A DNA stretch of 64,000 bases from Chitinophagaceae bacterium (GCA_019752045.1 JAIEMP010000001.1:1-64000); one strand, 5' to 3'. Counted from the stretch's first letter, positions 40,829 through 50,374 are shown. Numbers and translations are program-made. The notes: generated by a model not told the origin, from the sequence alone.

Positions 40829-42388
40829 ATGAAAGAAACAATTCTTAAAAAGCTGCAACAGAAACCATTCTTTCTGGTTTTACTACCCGTCTTTTTTATT
40901 TTGCATGGATACAATGAGTTCTTTGGATTTTTTACACTGAAGTTTACCGCCCTTCATCTTACCGCCGTTTTATTATTTACTGCAATACTGTACTTAACTG
41001 CCTATGTTTATTTCAGGAGCCTGAAAAAAACTGCATTGTTTAGTTTTTGGTTTCTTCTGTTGCTCTTAACCTTTGGTAGTGTACACGACCTGTTGAAAAA
41101 AATAGCCCCGGGTTTTTTCAGCAGTTATACATTTCTTCTGCCGTTGATCTTGTTAGTTGTGTTCGTACTCATTGTCCGGATCAAAAAAAGCCCTTCACTG
41201 TTTTTGCGGACATTCACTTTCCTTAATCTGGTAATGATCAGTTTTCTGCTCTATGAATTTGCAGACGGAATTCAACGGTTTATACAGGTTCAAAAAGGAA
41301 GCAACGTAATTGACAACCGGTTTACTGCTTTTAAAAATTATAAACCTTTAACACCTGTTGCAGAAGCTGATAAACCGGATATATATTTTTTGGTGTTTGA
41401 TGGAATGCCATCAACGAGTGCTATGAAACAACAATGGAACTACGATAATTCTTCTCTTGATTCATTCCTCCTTAAAGAAAAGTTTTATGTAGCTGTTGAT
41501 GCTAAAAGTAATTATAACATTACAATGCTTTCTGTTAGCAGTTGTATGAACATGGAATACCTGCTTCACGATCAAATTTATACTGGAAGTGAGCTTAAAA
41601 TGATTCAAAAAGCATCACCTTCCCTGTTGAATAATTCACTCATAAAAATTCTAAAAAAGGAAGACTATAAAATTTATCAATACCAATCGCTTTCTACAAA
41701 TAATCCGCAATGGAAAGGCGAGCTGTTTTTTAGTTATATCATGTCTACTACCTACTTGTATAAAACACTCCCAGGCAGAATATATAAAGATCTTGGCTGG
41801 CATTTCAATCGCTTTCAACGAATTAAAAAAATAAAATCAGCTATTACCTATAAAGATCAGGAAGCACACAAAAATAACCTGCAGTATACCATTGATTTAA
41901 TTAAAAACAGCTGTAAAGACATTGGTTCTGCAAAATTTATTTATGGTCATTTTATGATACCCCATGAACCATTTGTTTTTGACAGTGCCGGAAAAGTGAT
42001 CCCGCCAATATTAACAGAAAACAACGAAGAGCAAAATGTCAGGCAGTTTATTGATCAAGTCAAATATACTAACAAGATCATTCAACAGCTGGTGGCTTAT
42101 ATTAAAAGGAATAATAAAAAAAATACGGTCATTATTATTGAAGGAGATCATGGCTACAGAAATATTTATGGCAAGCAGGAGTATCTTATTTTCGACAATC
42201 TTCAAACCATTTACTACCCGGATGGAAATTATTCGGCATATAAACCAACTCATTCACCCATAAATACTTTTAGATTTGTACTCAATAAATACTTTCATAC
42301 CCAATTCTTACCGCTTACTGATACATCTTATTATATTCCCTATAACATGCTTCCAACCGACACAACTTCCTCCCCCAAATCAAACTAA
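40829..42388 (+). CDS. Membrane alkaline-phosphatase-superfamily (sulfatase-like) protein, copy 1
   Basis: The 519-residue protein has four or five transmembrane helices in residues 12-150 and an extracytoplasmic alkaline-phosphatase-like domain. Metal-site motifs include PDIYFLVFDGM near residue 186 and KFIYGHFMIPHEPFVF near 370. IIIEGDHGYRN follows near 434. The likely nucleophile is T232 in SNYNITMLSVSSCMNMEYL. Related proteins are phosphoglycerol or phosphoethanolamine transferases or sulfatases. It is paralogous over its full length to the gene at 45914. Likely role: adding or removing a phospho-group on a surface glycan. Confidence 0.8.
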   Translation: MKETILKKLQQKPFFLVLLPVFFILHGYNEFFGFFTLKFTALHLTAVLLFTAILYLTAYVYFRSLKKTALFSFWFLLLLLTFGSVHDLLKKIAPGFFSSYTFLLPLILLVVFVLIVRIKKSPSLFLRTFTFLNLVMISFLLYEFADGIQRFIQVQKGSNVIDNRFTAFKNYKPLTPVAEADKPDIYFLVFDGMPSTSAMKQQWNYDNSSLDSFLLKEKFYVAVDAKSNYNITMLSVSSCMNMEYLLHDQIYTGSELKMIQKASPSLLNNSLIKILKKEDYKIYQYQSLSTNNPQWKGELFFSYIMSTTYLYKTLPGRIYKDLGWHFNRFQRIKKIKSAITYKDQEAHKNNLQYTIDLIKNSCKDIGSAKFIYGHFMIPHEPFVFDSAGKVIPPILTENNEEQNVRQFIDQVKYTNKIIQQLVAYIKRNNKKNTVIIIEGDHGYRNIYGKQEYLIFDNLQTIYYPDGNYSAYKPTHSPINTFRFVLNKYFHTQFLPLTDTSYYIPYNMLPTDTTSSPKSN

Positions 42389-42437
42389 TTGTTCATTGTT
42401 TTTTGTATAACTCAAAATCAATTATACATTTATATCT

Positions 42438-43571
42438 ATGGATTGGCAAAACCTGAAATATCTTGTTGTTGGCAGCGGCTTCTTTGGTGCTACAATGGCC
42501 GAGCGTATAGCCAGTCAGCTAAACGAAAAAGTGCTGTTGATAGATAAACGGCCTCATATTGGCGGTAATTGCCATTCGCAAACCGATGAGGAAACATCTA
42601 TTGAATACCACACCTACGGTACACATATTTTCCATACCTCAAATGAACTTGTATGGAATTATATTAATCAATTCACAAGTTTTAACGGATACCGACATCA
42701 GGTGCTTACCACTTATGAAAATAAGGTTTACCAACTGCCCATTAACCTGGAGACGATTAACAGCTTTTATAATCTATCGCTCAAACCTTTTGAAGTAGAG
42801 CAATTTCTAAAAGAACAGATAGGGAACGACTACATTGAACACCCATCTAACTTTGAAGAAAAAGCAATTAACCTGATTGGTAAAAAACTGTATGAGGCTT
42901 TTATAAAAGGCTATTCTAAAAAACAATGGGGCTGTTCTCCTGCACAATTGCCAGTAGACATTTTAAACCGACTGCCATTTAGAAAATCTTATAACGAAAG
43001 TTATTACAACAGCAAATGGCAGGGTATTCCGGAATTTGGATACACAGCGATTTTTGAAAAAATGTTATCGCATCCAAATATTGAGATAAGATTAAATACA
43101 GATTTCTTTAGCCTTCGTTCGCATCTTTACCCTGATACAAAAATTATCTACAGCGGCCCTATAGATTCCTACTTCGATTATTGTTACGGGAAACTTGAGT
43201 GGAGAACACTTGAGTTTGAAAAAGAAATAATTGAAGTTGAAGATTACCAGGGTACAAGCGTAATGAATTATGCAGATGAAGAAATTCCCTTTACAAGAAT
43301 TCATGAACCAAGGCATCTGCATACCGAAAGAAACTATCCGGATAATAAAACACTTATCATCAGGGAATACTCCAAGGCCGACGATGGGAAGAACCCATAT
43401 TATCCTTTGCACAATATAAAAAACAGAGAACTGGTTTTAAAGTATAGGGCATTAGCAGATAGCCAGCCTAATCTGATTATTGCAGGAAGGTTGGGCGACT
43501 ATCGTTATTATGACATGCACGACACTATTCACAGAGCACTATCTTTATTTAACGAACGAATGATGAAGTAA
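42438..43571 (+). CDS. glf: UDP-galactopyranose mutase
   Basis: This 377-residue FAD enzyme interconverts UDP-galactopyranose and UDP-galactofuranose, the donor for galactofuranose in surface glycans. The FAD-binding GSGFFGATMAERIA is at residue 12, DKRPHIGGNCHS near residue 36 and YGTHIFHT near residue 60. KGYSKKQWG near residue 158, YSGPIDSYFDYCYGKLEWRT and the C-terminal GRLGDYRYYDMHDTIHRAL complete the pattern. It sits between two paralogous phosphatase-like genes with two glycosyltransferases. Confidence 0.95.
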   Translation: MDWQNLKYLVVGSGFFGATMAERIASQLNEKVLLIDKRPHIGGNCHSQTDEETSIEYHTYGTHIFHTSNELVWNYINQFTSFNGYRHQVLTTYENKVYQLPINLETINSFYNLSLKPFEVEQFLKEQIGNDYIEHPSNFEEKAINLIGKKLYEAFIKGYSKKQWGCSPAQLPVDILNRLPFRKSYNESYYNSKWQGIPEFGYTAIFEKMLSHPNIEIRLNTDFFSLRSHLYPDTKIIYSGPIDSYFDYCYGKLEWRTLEFEKEIIEVEDYQGTSVMNYADEEIPFTRIHEPRHLHTERNYPDNKTLIIREYSKADDGKNPYYPLHNIKNRELVLKYRALADSQPNLIIAGRLGDYRYYDMHDTIHRALSLFNERMMK

Positions 43572-45068
43572 ATGCATAAAAAAATTATTTTCTCAAAAGA
43601 ATCTGTCTTTCTGTTTTTTGTTACACTCCTGCTCAGCTATTATATTTCACCGTATTTTAAAAGCCCCCAGTTTGATCGGCAGGTTTTTGTTTATGGCAGT
43701 ATGACAATCTTAAAAGGCGGAGTGCCTTATAAAGATTTTTTTGACCATAAGCCGCCATTGATATTTCTTATTCTCGCTTTAGGGTGGCCTTTTAAATGGT
43801 GGGGTGTGTGGATGGTTGGTGTGCTTGCAAAATGGATTGCAGCCTTGTTTTTATTTAAGGCTGCAGTAAACCTAAAAGCTGGCCTAAGCATTCTGGTTCC
43901 GTTATGTTTTCTTGTAACACTGCTTGATCCATTTATCATTTGTCTTGGATCATTCACCAGAGAATACACCGCCGTGTTTATTGCAATAGCACTCGCTGTT
44001 ATACTCATGAATCCGGGCAAAAAATATATTATAACCGGCTTAATATTTGGTCTTACTTTTTTTACACAACAGGAAGAAATACTTGCCCTTATTCCTTTCA
44101 TTATATGGCATCTTTGCACGCATGAAGACAATCAGTTTCAATTTAACATGAAACTTTTTTTTCAACGAATACTGAAGATGTTTTTGGGGTTTATGATTGT
44201 CTTAATTCCCCTTCTCCTGTGGTTATTTGCAAAAGGTGCTCTTACTGCATTTTGGGAGCAAGCATTTTTATATAACTTCTTTATTTACCGGCCGAGCAAT
44301 CCAATGTCTGTAAGACTATTAAATGCGCTGGCACTGTTATATCATTCACGTATTGGTTTTTTTATCACAGGATTTCTTTTTGTTCATTTCTATTTTGTAG
44401 TGAAGAAAACAAACAGAACACTCCACTTTACTGCCATCATTACGTTTCTTTTGTTTGTATTAGTAAAATCTGTGTACTCCAGACTGGGCGAAATGTATAA
44501 TATGCAGCATTATTTCATGGGGTTCAGTGCATTGTTTGCCATTTCAGCCTTGCTGATTCTACGTGAATGGAATCTGTATTTACAAACAATAAAATGGAAA
44601 TTAGCAGGCAGCTTTGTTTTTCTAATAAGCAGTTGGTTTTTATGGGAGAACGCATTAACAAGCGCTTTTACTGAAAAGAAAGATGTTTACTATAAAAGAA
44701 TGCAGGAAATATTACCCGTTATTCAGGAAGTAAAAAACAAAAATGATCAATTATTTGTTTTCAGGAATACAGCCTATATTCATCTCTATAATCAATTAAA
44801 TTGCCTGGCCCCAACCAAATGGATATATTTACCAATATATAAAAGCAAGTATAAAATTGAAAAGACAGAAAATTTTGTGTCGGAAATTATTAAAGCTTTA
44901 GAATCCAATCAAACGTTGTATGTAGTTGATATGTCTGTTGAATACCCTCTATCAGATTCATTATTGCGAAGAGAATGGAATAAATATCTTTACACAAATT
45001 ATAGTGCTGTTAAATCAGCTGAAGGTTTTGTTATACTAAAAAGAAACCTGCCATCGAAAATCAAATGA
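43572..45068 (+). CDS. GT39-like membrane glycosyltransferase
   Basis: The 498-residue protein has about ten transmembrane helices and a GT-C layout. FDHKPPLIFLI near residue 57 matches the conserved first-loop D-x-KPP motif of ArnT/PMT-like enzymes, and LGSFTREYTAVFIA carries an acidic second motif. A soluble C-terminal part spans about 385-498. It would transfer a sugar from a polyprenyl-phosphate donor to an acceptor on the outer face of the inner membrane. It starts at the base after the glf stop codon, so translation is coupled. Confidence 0.85.
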   Translation: MHKKIIFSKESVFLFFVTLLLSYYISPYFKSPQFDRQVFVYGSMTILKGGVPYKDFFDHKPPLIFLILALGWPFKWWGVWMVGVLAKWIAALFLFKAAVNLKAGLSILVPLCFLVTLLDPFIICLGSFTREYTAVFIAIALAVILMNPGKKYIITGLIFGLTFFTQQEEILALIPFIIWHLCTHEDNQFQFNMKLFFQRILKMFLGFMIVLIPLLLWLFAKGALTAFWEQAFLYNFFIYRPSNPMSVRLLNALALLYHSRIGFFITGFLFVHFYFVVKKTNRTLHFTAIITFLLFVLVKSVYSRLGEMYNMQHYFMGFSALFAISALLILREWNLYLQTIKWKLAGSFVFLISSWFLWENALTSAFTEKKDVYYKRMQEILPVIQEVKNKNDQLFVFRNTAYIHLYNQLNCLAPTKWIYLPIYKSKYKIEKTENFVSEIIKALESNQTLYVVDMSVEYPLSDSLLRREWNKYLYTNYSAVKSAEGFVILKRNLPSKIK

Positions 45069-45072
45069 CAGA

Positions 45073-45777
45073 ATGAATTTCAAACCGGAATTACTTATTA
45101 TTGCTCCAGTTTATAATGAATCAGGAATTCTTGAACAATTCCTAAATGATTGGATAAGTAATATCCGTTTACTCTCAATTCCATTTGAGTTGAGGTTATA
45201 CAATGACGGTTCAACTGATAATACCGCAGAGATTATTCAGCAATTACAAGCTGTGTATCCGGAACTCAAAATTTATTTTAAAACAAATTCTGGTCATGGG
45301 CCTACTATTACAGCAGCTTATGAACAGGCAGTAGGATTTAACTGGATTTTTCAAATAGATTCTGATCATGAATTACCTGTTGCATCGTTTAATGAATTAT
45401 GGAAGCACCGAAACGAGTATGATTTATTAGTAGGCGAACGTATACAAAGACATGCTCCTGTTTTCAGAGTGTTTCTTACAACCATCGTAAGTTTATCAGT
45501 ACGCATTTTAGTTGGTAAAGGACTGCGAGATATTAACGCTCCTTATCGTTTAATACGAACAGAAAAATTGAAGGAATTTTTAAAGGAAAATAAAAAAAAC
45601 AACTTCGCACCAAATGTGTTGATGAGTGCGTTTGCTGTTAAAAAGAAATGGCGTATTAAAACAATTCCTGTTACACACATCAGCCGAAAAAAAATAAAAG
45701 GTACCGGGTACTCCATGTACATGTTATCCGGAGCGGTTAAAACATTTGCAGAGTTACTGCGATTTGCTTTACGTTAA
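45073..45777 (+). CDS. Family 2 glycosyltransferase
   Basis: This 234-residue GT-A transferase has IIAPVYNESGILEQF at residue 8, YNDGSTDNTAEI near residue 42 and FQIDSDHELP near residue 92 (metal-binding DxD). GERIQRHAPVFRVFL leads into a C-terminal region without clear membrane helices. It resembles polyprenyl-phosphate glycosyltransferases, which make the lipid-linked donors used by GT-C enzymes such as the preceding gene. The start lies 5 bp after the preceding stop. A plausible pair with the GT39-like protein. Confidence 0.88.
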   Translation: MNFKPELLIIAPVYNESGILEQFLNDWISNIRLLSIPFELRLYNDGSTDNTAEIIQQLQAVYPELKIYFKTNSGHGPTITAAYEQAVGFNWIFQIDSDHELPVASFNELWKHRNEYDLLVGERIQRHAPVFRVFLTTIVSLSVRILVGKGLRDINAPYRLIRTEKLKEFLKENKKNNFAPNVLMSAFAVKKKWRIKTIPVTHISRKKIKGTGYSMYMLSGAVKTFAELLRFALR

Positions 45778-45913
45778 ACATACATCTTACCTAACCGTTC
45801 GTGTTCCTGAAGTTTTGAGCTTAAGCCTGAGATTTTTTTAAAGCAGTCGGTTTTATATAAAAAGATAGCAGTATTTTCATTCCTTATAACTTACCGGGCG
45901 AACAATAAATTTC

Positions 45914-47503
45914 ATGCGTATACTGTATCAGCAAATAACACAGTTTTTTAAAACAAGACCTCTCTTTCTGCTCCTGCTGCCGTTATTTTTTATTTACAGC
46001 GGCTACAATGAGCTGTTTGGATTTTTAAGCTTCCCGTTTGTTGTACGTAATTTTGCTGTATGCGTTGTGTGCATGCTTGTGCTGTTCCTGGTTTCATTCT
46101 TTTTTTTAAAGACCAAGACAAAGGCATCCGTGTTTACTTTTTTCTGCGCTCTTTTTTTTCTGGTGTTTGGTTATTTACATGACAGTTTAAAACAACTCTC
46201 TGCAACTGCATTTTTTACAAAATTTACAGTGCTGCTGCCGCTTTGTACTTTACTGTTATTCATTCTGTTTCTTTATCTAAAAAAACGAAAAAAAGATTTT
46301 ACAGAATTGTACCTTTTCTTAAATGCATTGTTCTGCATCTTACTCTTCTCTGAAATACCAAACAGTATTAAACGATACCGCCTCGATCAGAGCGTACACA
46401 ATCTTATTGACTTTCGCTTGAATGCATTCAACAGTTACAAACCATCTGCACCGGTAGCTGATTCACTAAAACCTGATATCTATTTTCTGGTATTTGACGC
46501 AATGACGTCATCCAAAGGATTGATGCAGGTGATTGGTAAAAATCATACAGAGCTCGACAGCTTTCTTCGCCAACATGAATTTTATATTGCTGAAAATGCA
46601 AGTGCAAACTACAATTCAACCGTCCATTCGCTCAGCACTACATTTAACATGGACTATCTCCCAACATGGATAGTTCCGGTTGCCAATGATCCCAAAGCTT
46701 TATTCTGGGGCTCTGCATCTATCCTCAATAATTCCCTTTTTTCTATTTTGCAAAAAGAAGGATATGAAACAAAGAGCTATCAACCCATTTCATTCGATAA
46801 TAAAGACTGGAATGATGAAACCTTTTTCAGCAACCTGAAAAAAAATCATTTCTATTTTAAAACACTTCCCGGCAGATTAAGTCGGGATCTTTTCTGGAAC
46901 TACTCAAAAATTGATCTGCCGTTTATCCATCAAAAACAAATCCAGTTTATTGAAGATCGAAATCAACAGAAACAGCAATCGTTTAACAGAACAGCAGAGC
47001 TGTTGAAAAACTCCTGTTCCACAACAGGAAAGCCAAAATTTGTGTACAGCCATTTTATGATTCCCCATGAGCAATACATATTCGACAGTACAGGGAAATT
47101 AAAATTGCCGCTGCAAACCATTATTCATCGTAAGGAAGAGGATGCGCCTGCTTATTATCAGCAGGTTATTTATGCAGGGAAAGTGATCAAAGACCTGGTG
47201 CAACACATTCGTGAGAATAACAAAAAAAATACCGTCATTATTGTTGCAGGTGATCATGGGTACAGAACTGAACAGGGAAATAAAACAGGTTATACGTTCA
47301 GCAATCTGCAGGCCATTTATTTTCCCGACAGGCAGTACCAACAGTTGTACGATTCCATTTCACCGGTCAATACCTTCAGGGTGGTACTCAATAAATATTT
47401 TAATGCAGGGTTTACTTTGCATGCAGACAGCAGCATACTGGTGAGTTCAAAAAAAGAAACCATCAGGAAATCAGAAAAGATACAGCCAGCTCGTACCCCT
47501 TAA
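45914..47503 (+). CDS. Membrane alkaline-phosphatase-superfamily (sulfatase-like) protein, copy 2
   Basis: The 529-residue protein has the same order of parts as the 40829 gene: matching N-terminal helix (SGYNELFGF versus HGYNEFFGF), PDIYFLVFDAM, and likely nucleophile T236 in ANYNSTVHSLSTTFNMDYL. KFVYSHFMIPHEQYIF and IIVAGDHGYRT follow. It is clearly a paralog. The two copies flank glf and two glycosyltransferases. Its last 41 bp overlap the convergent aroQ gene. No terminator is seen between it and aroQ. Confidence 0.8.
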   Translation: MRILYQQITQFFKTRPLFLLLLPLFFIYSGYNELFGFLSFPFVVRNFAVCVVCMLVLFLVSFFFLKTKTKASVFTFFCALFFLVFGYLHDSLKQLSATAFFTKFTVLLPLCTLLLFILFLYLKKRKKDFTELYLFLNALFCILLFSEIPNSIKRYRLDQSVHNLIDFRLNAFNSYKPSAPVADSLKPDIYFLVFDAMTSSKGLMQVIGKNHTELDSFLRQHEFYIAENASANYNSTVHSLSTTFNMDYLPTWIVPVANDPKALFWGSASILNNSLFSILQKEGYETKSYQPISFDNKDWNDETFFSNLKKNHFYFKTLPGRLSRDLFWNYSKIDLPFIHQKQIQFIEDRNQQKQQSFNRTAELLKNSCSTTGKPKFVYSHFMIPHEQYIFDSTGKLKLPLQTIIHRKEEDAPAYYQQVIYAGKVIKDLVQHIRENNKKNTVIIVAGDHGYRTEQGNKTGYTFSNLQAIYFPDRQYQQLYDSISPVNTFRVVLNKYFNAGFTLHADSSILVSSKKETIRKSEKIQPARTP

Positions 47504-47882
47504 GACCGAGGCCGAATATACTTCCCGCTGCTTTACCACTAACATGCGAAAGTTTTCTAAAATCTTCCCGTGCATGTACATTGGAGATATGCACTTCTAC
47601 CACAGGCGTTTTAATAGCAGCAATGGCATCGCCAATAGCAACTGACGTATGCGTATAACCACCGGGGTTGAAAACAATACCATCATAGTCATAACCAACT
47701 CTTTGCAATTCGTTGATCAGTTCACCTTCTACATTGCTTTGGTAATAGCTGAAATCAACAGAGGGAAATATTGTTTTCAGCTCATCCAGATATACTTCAA
47801 ATGGTTTATTACCATAAATATCTGTTTCTCTTTTACCAAGCAGATTTAAATTGGGACCATTGATGATGGCAATCTTCTTCAT
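47463..47882 (-). CDS. aroQ: 3-dehydroquinate dehydratase, type II
   Basis: The 139-residue dodecameric dehydratase of the shikimate pathway has IINGPNLNLLGKRETDIYG at the start (active-site Tyr in the YG and Arg in KRE). YQSNVEGELI near residue 43 and GIVFNPGGYTHTSVAIGDAI near residue 68 follow. PVVEVHISNVHAREDFRKLSHV near residue 93 includes catalytic His. The 3' end overlaps the end of the convergent phosphatase-like gene by 41 nt. It lies downstream of carA beyond a strong terminator, so it is probably transcribed separately. Confidence 0.95.
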   Translation of the reverse strand: MKKIAIINGPNLNLLGKRETDIYGNKPFEVYLDELKTIFPSVDFSYYQSNVEGELINELQRVGYDYDGIVFNPGGYTHTSVAIGDAIAAIKTPVVEVHISNVHAREDFRKLSHVSGKAAGSIFGLGLKGYELAVSFLIS

Positions 47883-47898
47883 AACATAAATATATGAA

Positions 47899-47924
47899 AA
47901 GCCCCCCGATGGATCGGGGGGCTT
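47899..47924 (-). terminator. Intrinsic terminator after carA
   Basis: AAGCCCCCCGAT and ATCGGGGGGCTT form a perfect 12-bp stem with a GG loop, 5 bp after the carA stop. The T-run on the minus strand is short (TTTTCAT), but the stem is very strong. It lies immediately before the aroQ start. Confidence 0.8.
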
Positions 47925-47928
47925 CTAA

Positions 47929-49050
47929 TTAATTTAAACTCTTTTGAATCATATGTATAAAATCATCAAACAGGTAACGGCTGTCGTGCGGACCAGGCGT
48001 GCTTTCAGGGTGATGTTGAACAGAAAATGCAGGACGGTCTTTTAAACGAATTCCTTCAATAGAACCATCGTTGAGATTGATATGTGTGATCTCCACATTT
48101 TCAGCTTTACGCACAGCTTCAGGATCAACACCAAAGCCATGGTTTTGTGTGGTGATTTCACACAAACCAGTGATCATATTCTTAACCGGATGATTTAATC
48201 CTCTGTGTCCGTGATGCATTTTAAATGTAGGGATATCATTTGCCAAAGCCAGCAATTGATGACCGAGACAAATCCCAAAGGTTGGCTTCTTTTCGTTGAT
48301 GATACCTTTTACTGTTTCAATAGCATAATCCATACTTGCAGGATCGCCGGGACCATTGGAGATAAAATATCCATTTGGATTAAATGCTTTCAGTTCTTCC
48401 AGTTTTGTTTTTGCAGGAAATACTTTCAGGTAAGCACCACGATCTACCATGCATTGCAGAATATTGAGCTTTGTACCATAATCCATCACAGCAATCCGTA
48501 CATCTGCTTTTTCATCGCCCATGGTAAATGCTTCTTTGGTACTAACGGTGCTGGCCAGCTCCAGTCCTTCCATTGATGGAACTTTTGCCAACTCTTCTTT
48601 CAGTTTTACTTCATCCAAAATTTCAGATGAAATGATACAGTTCATGGCACCTTTTGTACGCACATGTGCAACCAATGCTCTGGTATCCACATTTTCAATA
48701 GCCACGATGTTTTGCGACTCGAGGTACTGCTGCAACGAATGATCTGCAAAATATCTTGAATAACGATCTTCGAGATTACGGCCAATCAATCCTTTAATCT
48801 TTACGCTATTACTCTCCACATCTTTTACAAAAGTGCCATAGTTGCCCGTGTGCACATTGTTCATAATGATCACCTGGCCTGTGTAGCTTGGATCGGTGAA
48901 TACTTCCTGGTAACCCGTCATTCCAGTGTTGAAACAAATTTCACCGGTGGTGGTACCGATCTTTCCAAAAGCTTTTCCGTAAAATACATTTCCATCTTCC
49001 AGAATCAGGATGGCTGTTTGATTTCCTGTGGGGGTATGTGGTTGCGCCAT
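47929..49050 (-). CDS. carA: Carbamoyl-phosphate synthase small subunit
   Basis: Start at 49050 (MAQPHTPTGNQTAILILEDG) gives 373 residues; a start at 49080 adds ten residues outside the family pattern. The N-terminal domain has GKIGTTTGEICFNTGMTGYQEVFTDPSY. The glutaminase domain has the catalytic cysteine in FGICLGHQLLAL and the His-Glu pair in FSVQHHPESTPGP. It supplies ammonia to CarB for arginine and pyrimidine synthesis. carB is not in the window. Confidence 0.95.
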   Translation of the reverse strand: MAQPHTPTGNQTAILILEDGNVFYGKAFGKIGTTTGEICFNTGMTGYQEVFTDPSYTGQVIIMNNVHTGNYGTFVKDVESNSVKIKGLIGRNLEDRYSRYFADHSLQQYLESQNIVAIENVDTRALVAHVRTKGAMNCIISSEILDEVKLKEELAKVPSMEGLELASTVSTKEAFTMGDEKADVRIAVMDYGTKLNILQCMVDRGAYLKVFPAKTKLEELKAFNPNGYFISNGPGDPASMDYAIETVKGIINEKKPTFGICLGHQLLALANDIPTFKMHHGHRGLNHPVKNMITGLCEITTQNHGFGVDPEAVRKAENVEITHINLNDGSIEGIRLKDRPAFSVQHHPESTPGPHDSRYLFDDFIHMIQKSLN

Positions 49051-49093
49051 AATTTTGCGAAGTAACGAAATGCAGGCCAATTGTCCATATTAT

Positions 49094-49714
49094 TTACAAT
49101 TTTAATCCCACAAGCAATCCACAGGTATAAGTATCTTTTAAGCTGAAATGATTGTTATACTTCACTCTTAACCCCGCCGTAATTTTTTTGCTAAATGGAT
49201 AAGTTGATTCAAATATTACTGGAATACTAAACCTGTTATCTGTTAAACCTCGCCAATCAAAAGTTTCAACTACTGTTCCATTATTTTCTGTATATATATC
49301 CCTTGTAATTCGGCTACTTTGCCTGATAAGATATGCAAAGCCGGTACAGACTGAAAAAGCAATTTGGGATTTAGAAGTAACCTGATATTTTGGTCCAATC
49401 ATAAATAAATTATCATATACTCCTAATTTATCGGGATATCCAAACTCGGTGTAAATACCAGGAGATTTAAAAAGCATATTTTCAAATTCCATCGCAAAGG
49501 ATAAAGATTTATAAAACCGAAAGTCAGTTTGCAGCCAGCGTGAACTTGATCCTGTGTTATTTTGCAAAGCATTAGAATAACCAAAACCACCTGAAACAGT
49601 AAATGGTGTTTGAGATTTATTTTGAGCAAATAATGAAAACGTAAAAAGTTGAAGCAATAAATACAGAGCAAACGCTTTCACTTTGAATTGTGCAAACCAC
49701 TTTATGCGGTTCAT
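49094..49714 (-). CDS. Hypothetical outer-membrane beta-barrel protein
   Basis: The protein has 206 residues. A signal-peptide-like N-terminus (FALYLLLQLFTFSLFAQ) is followed by alternating strands with many aromatic and glycine residues. It ends in YTCGLLVGLKL, a typical barrel-closing strand. It lies between carA and the rplQ terminator. No specific family is recognised. Confidence 0.6.
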   Translation of the reverse strand: MNRIKWFAQFKVKAFALYLLLQLFTFSLFAQNKSQTPFTVSGGFGYSNALQNNTGSSSRWLQTDFRFYKSLSFAMEFENMLFKSPGIYTEFGYPDKLGVYDNLFMIGPKYQVTSKSQIAFSVCTGFAYLIRQSSRITRDIYTENNGTVVETFDWRGLTDNRFSIPVIFESTYPFSKKITAGLRVKYNNHFSLKDTYTCGLLVGLKL

Positions 49715-49791
49715 AAATATAAATTTTAATGAAGAAAGAACTTTCTATTCATTAACCAGCGTCATCACATGAATTTTTAACTATTTAATAA

Positions 49792-49820
49792 AAAAGCCGG
49801 GATAAACCCGGCTTTTGCGA
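49792..49820 (-). terminator. Intrinsic terminator of the rplQ operon
   Basis: AAAAGCCGGG and CCCGGCTTTT form a perfect 10-bp stem around ATAAA, flanked by A and T runs, 21 bp after the rplQ stop. Confidence 0.85.
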
Positions 49821-49837
49821 ATAGATCATTAACAATA

Positions 49838-50374
49838 TTATTCAGCTGATTTTTCTTCTTTAGTTTCTTCAGCAGCAGGAGCAACAGCTTCATCAGCTTT
49901 TGCTTCAACTTTTTTATCCTCCGTAGCTTTAGCAGAGGGGGATTTCTTTGCACTACCTGCACGACGTGTTTTCTTAGCAGGAGCAGCAGCTTCACCTTTT
50001 CCTTTACCGTAGATTTCGTTGAAATCAACCAGTTCAATCATGGCTTTTTCTGCGTTATCACCGCTACGAATACCCAACTTAAGGATACGTGTATAACCAC
50101 CGGGGCGGCTGGCAATCTTCTCTGCAACTGTGCTGAACAATTCTGTAACAGCCTCTTTGTTTTGTAAGTAGCTGAACACAATACGGCGTGAGTGCGTAGA
50201 GTTGTCTTTTGATTTTGTAATGATTGGCTCAATCCAGGTACGCAACGCTTTTGCCTTGGTTAAGGTAGTAACGATACGTTTGTGCTGGATCAGTTCGATA
50301 GCCAGATTAGTCAGCAACGCTTTTCTGTGAGAAGCGGTTCTGCTCAGATTTTTGATTTTGTCTCCGTGACGCAT
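49838..50374 (-). CDS. rplQ: 50S ribosomal protein L17 with extended tail
   Basis: The 178-residue protein has the L17 core in residues 1-118 ([65 protein letters not shown]). About 55 residues of Ala/Lys/Glu-rich tail follow. Bacteroidota L17 often has such a tail. Here part of it ([13 protein letters not shown]) is encoded by a unit at 49916-49941 with the same CTAAAG-core palindrome as intergenic repeats, so it may be a captured repeat. It is the last gene of the operon, before a strong terminator. Confidence 0.94.
   Translation of the reverse strand: MRHGDKIKNLSRTASHRKALLTNLAIELIQHKRIVTTLTKAKALRTWIEPIITKSKDNSTHSRRIVFSYLQNKEAVTELFSTVAEKIASRPGGYTRILKLGIRSGDNAEKAMIELVDFNEIYGKGKGEAAAPAKKTRRAGSAKKSPSAKATEDKKVEAKADEAVAPAAEETKEEKSAE
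49916..49941 (-). repeat. CTAAAG-core palindromic module inside rplQ
   Basis: On the coding strand CCTCTG CTAAAGCTA CGGAGG: GC-rich arms around a CTAAAG core, similar to 25697-25730 (CTAAAGTTACGAG). Read in frame it encodes PSAKATED. Confidence 0.5.
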
